Assembly (NCBI RefSeq): GCF_030317105.1
Contig: NZ_JASZYG010000001.1
Location: 620,001 to 684,000, forward strand
Direction: 5' to 3'
Length of the DNA: 64,000 bases
Origin: Variovorax brevis
GTDB lineage: Bacteria; Pseudomonadota; Gammaproteobacteria; Burkholderiales; Burkholderiaceae_C
Shown here: positions 62,506-64,000 of the stretch, piece after piece
How the letters are laid out: every line of letters starts with the position of its first letter
Position numbering within the stretch: the first letter of the stretch is position 1
Notes under the pieces: model-generated
Told to the model about the DNA's origin: nothing
The model's input: the letters and a program-made list of their open reading frames with translations, nothing else
Database searches by the model: none
Translations under genes and position numbers: made by a program

Positions 62506-64000
62506 GGCTTGGCCTCCGCCGGCTTGGCCGTGCCGCCCTCGACCTGAAGCGCGAACTTGCGCGCGAGCAGTTCCGTGGGCGTGGTCTGGATGTTGCGCAT
62601 CCAGGTCTCGGCCGATTGGGTCGTGGCCAGTTGCATCTGCTGCTGGCCCTTCTTGCCCTGTTCATCGAACTTGATCTGGTCGGGCGGAAGGTCCGGCGCC
62701 TGTTCATCCTCGTTCGGATCGTCCTTTTTCGGCGGCGGCGTCAGCTTCTTCATCAGCGCAAGGTTGGCTTGGGCCGCCTGCCAATCCGGGCGGCGCTTGA
62801 GGGCCTGCTCGAATCGCGATGCAGCCTGCTTGTATTGCTTCTGCTGCGCAAGCGCGTCGCCCTGATTGAAGTCGCTTTCTGGCGAATCGACCAGTGCGAA
62901 AGACTGGACCGCCTGCGCAAACTGTCCCGCGCGATACAGCGCAATGCCGCGCCACATCGGATCGTCGAACAGCGCGGCGGCGGCGGCAAAGTTGCCGTCT
63001 TCGAAGGCGCGGCGGCCCTGTTGGTCGTGCGTGAGCCAGAGGTCGATGAAGCGCTTGGGGCGCGTCGCCGGCAATGCGGGAGACGGCGCATCGTTGGAGG
63101 CGTCCGCGTCCGGCCCGGGCGCCTGCGCGAGTGCATCGTGCTGCGGCACGCCAAGCAGCATCGTCAACAGCAAGGCACTCACCCACCGCACCGTCCAGCC
63201 CTTGCGGAACCAGAGCGCGCCAAGCAAGGCAATGGGAATGGTGAGCCACCAGCCGGACTCCTTCCAGCGGGCGTTGGTTTCCGATTCCTTTTGCGCCAGG
63301 TGCGACTGCACGCGGCGCTGCACCCATTGCACATCGTCGTCGCTGTCCAGCGTGACGGTGGCGACGGGCACGTCGGCGTCGCTCTTCAGGCGCTTGAGCG
63401 CATCGACGTCGAGCTTCGAGAAAAGCTGCTGCCCGCTCGCGTCCTGCGCGAAACCGCCGCCCGCGCGGACCGGGCCGCCTTGCGCGGTCCCGAAAGCCAG
63501 CACCACCGGCAGGCTGCGGCCGCTGTCCACTTGCGCCTTGAACGCGGCCGACGCGGCGGCCTCCACGCCGTCGGTGAAGAAGACGATGGTGCCGGGTGTG
63601 TCCTCTTTCACCAGTGCGGCGTCGATGGTGCGCAAGGCCAATGCCGTGTTCTTGCCAGCGACCGGCATGATCCGCGTCTGCAGCGCATCGACGAAGGTCT
63701 GGATCAGCTTGCTGTCGTCGGTCAGGGGCAGCACGAGGTGCGTCGAGCCGGCGTACGCGTAGACAGCGGTGCGTGCGCCCTGCCGCTGGTCCAGCAAGGC
63801 TTTCACCTTGAGCTTGGCGCGCTCCAGCCGCGTCGGGCTCACGTCGATGGCATCCATGCCTTGCGACAGGTCGATGGCGATGGCCAGCGGCGCTTTTTCC
63901 TCGACGAAGGGTGGCCGCTCGCGCTGCCACGTCGGCCCGGCCATGGCGATCGCACCGAGGGCGATGAGCGCTGAAGTCAGATGCACCGGCCGCACGCGCC
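62502..64000 (-). CDS. VWA-TPR membrane protein of the Bat type (partial, N-terminus beyond window)
   Basis: At least 499 codons, open to the window edge. It has a VWA domain with the MIDAS motif (AIAIDLSQGMDAID near the start and Thr/Asp further on, FFTDGVEAAASAAF), a membrane helix (WWLTIPIALLGALWFRKG), a second helix, and a TPR segment (SDFNQGDALAQQKQYKQAAS, ALKRRPDWQAAQANLALM), ending in a Pro/Lys-rich part. This is the BatB-BatC fusion layout. A GTG at 63995 lies in frame, but the usual N-terminal membrane helices are missing, so the true start is probably to the right. Confidence 0.88.
   Translation of the reverse strand, partial: RVRPVHLTSALIALGAIAMAGPTWQRERPPFVEEKAPLAIAIDLSQGMDAIDVSPTRLERAKLKVKALLDQRQGARTAVYAYAGSTHLVLPLTDDSKLIQTFVDALQTRIMPVAGKNTALALRTIDAALVKEDTPGTIVFFTDGVEAAASAAFKAQVDSGRSLPVVLAFGTAQGGPVRAGGGFAQDASGQQLFSKLDVDALKRLKSDADVPVATVTLDSDDDVQWVQRRVQSHLAQKESETNARWKESGWWLTIPIALLGALWFRKGWTVRWVSALLLTMLLGVPQHDALAQAPGPDADASNDAPSPALPATRPKRFIDLWLTHDQQGRRAFEDGNFAAAAALFDDPMWRGIALYRAGQFAQAVQSFALVDSPESDFNQGDALAQQKQYKQAASRFEQALKRRPDWQAAQANLALMKKLTPPPKKDDPNEDEQAPDLPPDQIKFDEQGKKGQQQMQLATTQSAETWMRNIQTTPTELLARKFALQVEGGTAKPAEAKP

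Noticed and set aside
1..64000. tRNA, rRNA or riboswitch genes
   Set aside because: The gaps between genes are short, and reading them showed no cloverleaf with CCA-type end, no rRNA sequence and no known riboswitch core; a covariance-model scan would settle it.

Overview
The window looks like chromosomal DNA of a high-GC betaproteobacterium of the family Comamonadaceae, most likely Variovorax or a close relative. That placement is inference from protein-family resemblance, the long ATGA-linked operons and the gene set; no rRNA gene or other taxonomic marker is present. About 93 percent of the window is coding. I saw no tRNA, rRNA, CRISPR array, prophage or intact insertion sequence.

Region 1 (1-8.9 kb) starts with two divergent Ku genes (the left one cut by the window edge) and an exonuclease III-like nuclease, a plausible end-joining repair locus. 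A LysR/SDR divergent pair follows, then small unknown genes, an ECF sigma factor with a C-terminal SnoaL-like domain, an acyl-CoA dehydrogenase-like protein and two orphan response regulators. Region 2 (9-20.6 kb) holds a phospholipase D/cardiolipin synthase, an MHYT membrane sensor, an orphan ParB-like protein, a GST, small proteins, a remnant of an IS110-type transposase, a secreted sugar dehydrogenase overlapping a dihaem cytochrome c, and a four-gene pqi operon (PqiA split into two genes, PqiB, PqiC) for lipid traffic across the envelope.

Region 3 (20.9-40.1 kb) is one long minus-strand block for catabolism of an acyl substrate. In transcription order it has an acyl-CoA ligase, a Liv-type ABC transporter, a FadB-like enzyme, an M20 peptidase resembling PM20D1 (N-fatty-acyl amino acid hydrolase), a thiolase, a PaaI thioesterase, a 3-methylmercaptopropionyl-CoA-type acyl-CoA dehydrogenase, small proteins, SDRs, a second thioesterase, an MDR reductase and a GST. 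My leading hypothesis is that it takes up and degrades a fatty-acyl conjugate, possibly an N-acyl amino acid.

Region 4 (40.3-52.7 kb) is mostly housekeeping: selO-msrB-yciB-bolA-parvulin with stop/start overlaps, a Tat-exported DODA-type dioxygenase, purL, map and glnD. purL carries GC-rich palindromic (REP/REPIN-like) repeats translated in frame at two linker positions; a related doublet lies between genes at 20.7-20.9 kb. Region 5 (52.7-60.1 kb) holds an oxalate/formate-antiporter-like MFS protein, a promoter-equipped 47-residue gene, an orphan 222-residue protein, and an IclR-controlled pair (3-dehydroshikimate dehydratase plus MHS transporter) that would feed shikimate-type compounds into protocatechuate. 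Region 6 (60.3-64 kb) is a Bat/aerotolerance-type operon (VWA-TPR protein, BatD, DUF2939) running in from the right edge.
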